Source: Myxococcus dinghuensis (GTDB taxonomy: Bacteria > Myxococcota > Myxococcia > Myxococcales > Myxococcaceae). Taken from it: DNA of 64,000 bases. Positions within the stretch are counted from its first letter, which is position 1. Every line of letters starts with the position of its first letter. Position numbers and translations under genes: made by a program. Shown piece by piece: positions 63,417-64,000 of the stretch. The notes under the pieces were generated by a model that worked only from the letters and a program-made list of their open reading frames with translations, did not search any database and was not told the origin of the DNA. The stretch covers positions 186,001-250,000 of the forward strand of contig NZ_JAKCFB010000001.1 in assembly GCF_024198235.1 (NCBI RefSeq), read 5' to 3'.

Positions 63417-63439
63417 CCCGCCGCCAGTCGCGCGGCGGG
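63417..63439 (+). terminator. GC-rich hairpin after the metalloprotease gene
   Basis: CCCGCCGC (63417-63424), a seven-base loop and GCGGCGGG (63432-63439) form a perfect 8-bp stem 22 bases downstream of the metalloprotease stop. There is no T tract. A terminator or transcript-stabilising hairpin is likely. Confidence 0.4.
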
Positions 63440-63505
63440 GCGCCCGGGCCGCCCGGTCGATTCCGGGAGCGGGGCGGGGCTCGTGGCGCGGTAGGCTCGC
63501 CCGCG

Positions 63506-64000
63506 ATGTCCAGCCCCGCTGATGTTCCGGCGCCCGCGCGCCGCTTCCACGACGAACCGCTCATCCTCATCGTCCAGCACCTGCGCGGCCTGCTGCCGCG
63601 AGGGAGCGCACGCATCGAGGTCCCCGACCCGGACCTGGGCCGGGGGCGGTACCCGGGCGAGCGGGTGGGGCCCGAGTCGCGACTCGTCCACCGCCCGCTG
63701 CGCGGCTGGTGTGACCTGGCGGAGGGGCTGGGCTGCCGACTGCTCACGCCCCGCGGCGTCGACGCCACGCACGTCGCGCTCACCTTCGAAGCCCTGGGTG
63801 ACGAGGCGTCCTGGCACGCCGGTGGCGCGCGGGACGAGGTGTCGCCCGCGCACGAGCGCTACGGCGCGGACTCCGACTTCTCGCGGGTGCGCAAGCTGGA
63901 GGACGGCGGCTTCCTGATGCCCTGGCTGGAGGCGCTGGGCCGCGTCCGGCTCCCCGCGGGAGCGCGCGTGCTGGACCTGGGCGTCAACCGGGGGGACGAG
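63506..64000 (+). CDS. Class I SAM-dependent methyltransferase, partial (cut at right edge)
   Basis: The first 165 residues are visible. The frame begins MSSPADVPAPARRFHDEPLI and reaches a segment VRLPAGARVLDLGVNRGDE, the motif I (E/DxGxxxG type) of class I methyltransferases. The rest lies beyond the window. The upstream half (LPRGSARIEVPDPDLGRGRY, RPLRGWCDLAEGLGCRLL) suggests an additional N-terminal domain. Substrate cannot be given. Confidence 0.7.
   Translation, partial: MSSPADVPAPARRFHDEPLILIVQHLRGLLPRGSARIEVPDPDLGRGRYPGERVGPESRLVHRPLRGWCDLAEGLGCRLLTPRGVDATHVALTFEALGDEASWHAGGARDEVSPAHERYGADSDFSRVRKLEDGGFLMPWLEALGRVRLPAGARVLDLGVNRGDE

Noticed and set aside
1..64000. tRNA, rRNA, integrase or transposase genes
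   Set aside because: None recognised in either strand by motif reading; an unseen short tRNA cannot be fully excluded without a covariance search.

Overview
The window reads as a chromosomal segment of a myxobacterium, most likely Myxococcaceae (Myxococcus, Corallococcus or Pyxidicoccus type). The basis is very high GC with strong third-position GC bias, many outer-surface lipoproteins, rhomboid, nSTAND/WD40 and CHAT-type genes, a PLAT lipoxygenase, and secondary-metabolite genes. This is inferred from gene style; no rRNA or housekeeping marker is present. No tRNA, rRNA, CRISPR array, insertion sequence or phage gene was recognised.

Layout. 1-1.9 kb: a DUF2652 cyclase-like protein (cut by the left edge), a DoxX membrane protein and two VOC/glyoxalase-fold proteins. 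1.9-10.9 kb: a four-gene MdtABC/MuxABC-type RND efflux operon (adaptor, two permeases, outer-membrane factor) on the minus strand. 11.1-18.1 kb: a rhomboid protease with a long C-terminal extension, a zeta-toxin-like P-loop protein with a small downstream partner, a small secreted Cys protein, a lipoprotein with two helix-hairpin-helix-like repeats and a DUF998 membrane protein. 18.1-24.7 kb: an apparent oxylipin locus, with PLAT-lipoxygenase, a P450 whose I-helix resembles CYP74, and a desaturase in one operon, plus a divergent second lipoxygenase-fold protein. 24.7-29.6 kb: a small lipoprotein, a MocR regulator with a divergent cupin, a dienelactone-hydrolase-like enzyme and PoxB. 29.8-37.0 kb: a putative conflict or cell-death locus made of a CHAT protease with a degenerate SIR2-like C-terminus, a membrane-anchored nSTAND ATPase with about 15 WD40 repeats, and a convergent gingipain/caspase-clan protease-like gene. 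37.3-44.9 kb: secreted lipoprotein, lipase, beta-lactamase-fold hydrolase with TPR, YCII/DGPF protein, RarA and an ECF42-type sigma factor. 45.1-51.6 kb: a class II lanthipeptide cluster (precursor, LanM, peptidase-less ABC exporter, BBE-like flavoenzyme). 51.6-64 kb: DUF2277, membrane and secreted proteins, an alpha/beta hydrolase divergent from a LysR regulator, a LysR/EamA divergent pair, a thermolysin-type metalloprotease and the start of a methyltransferase.

The three most notable units are the CHAT/nSTAND/C25-like locus, the LOX-P450-desaturase operon with its divergent LOX, and the lanthipeptide cluster with a probable CTG start on its exporter. All functional statements rest on motifs read by eye; no database search was run.
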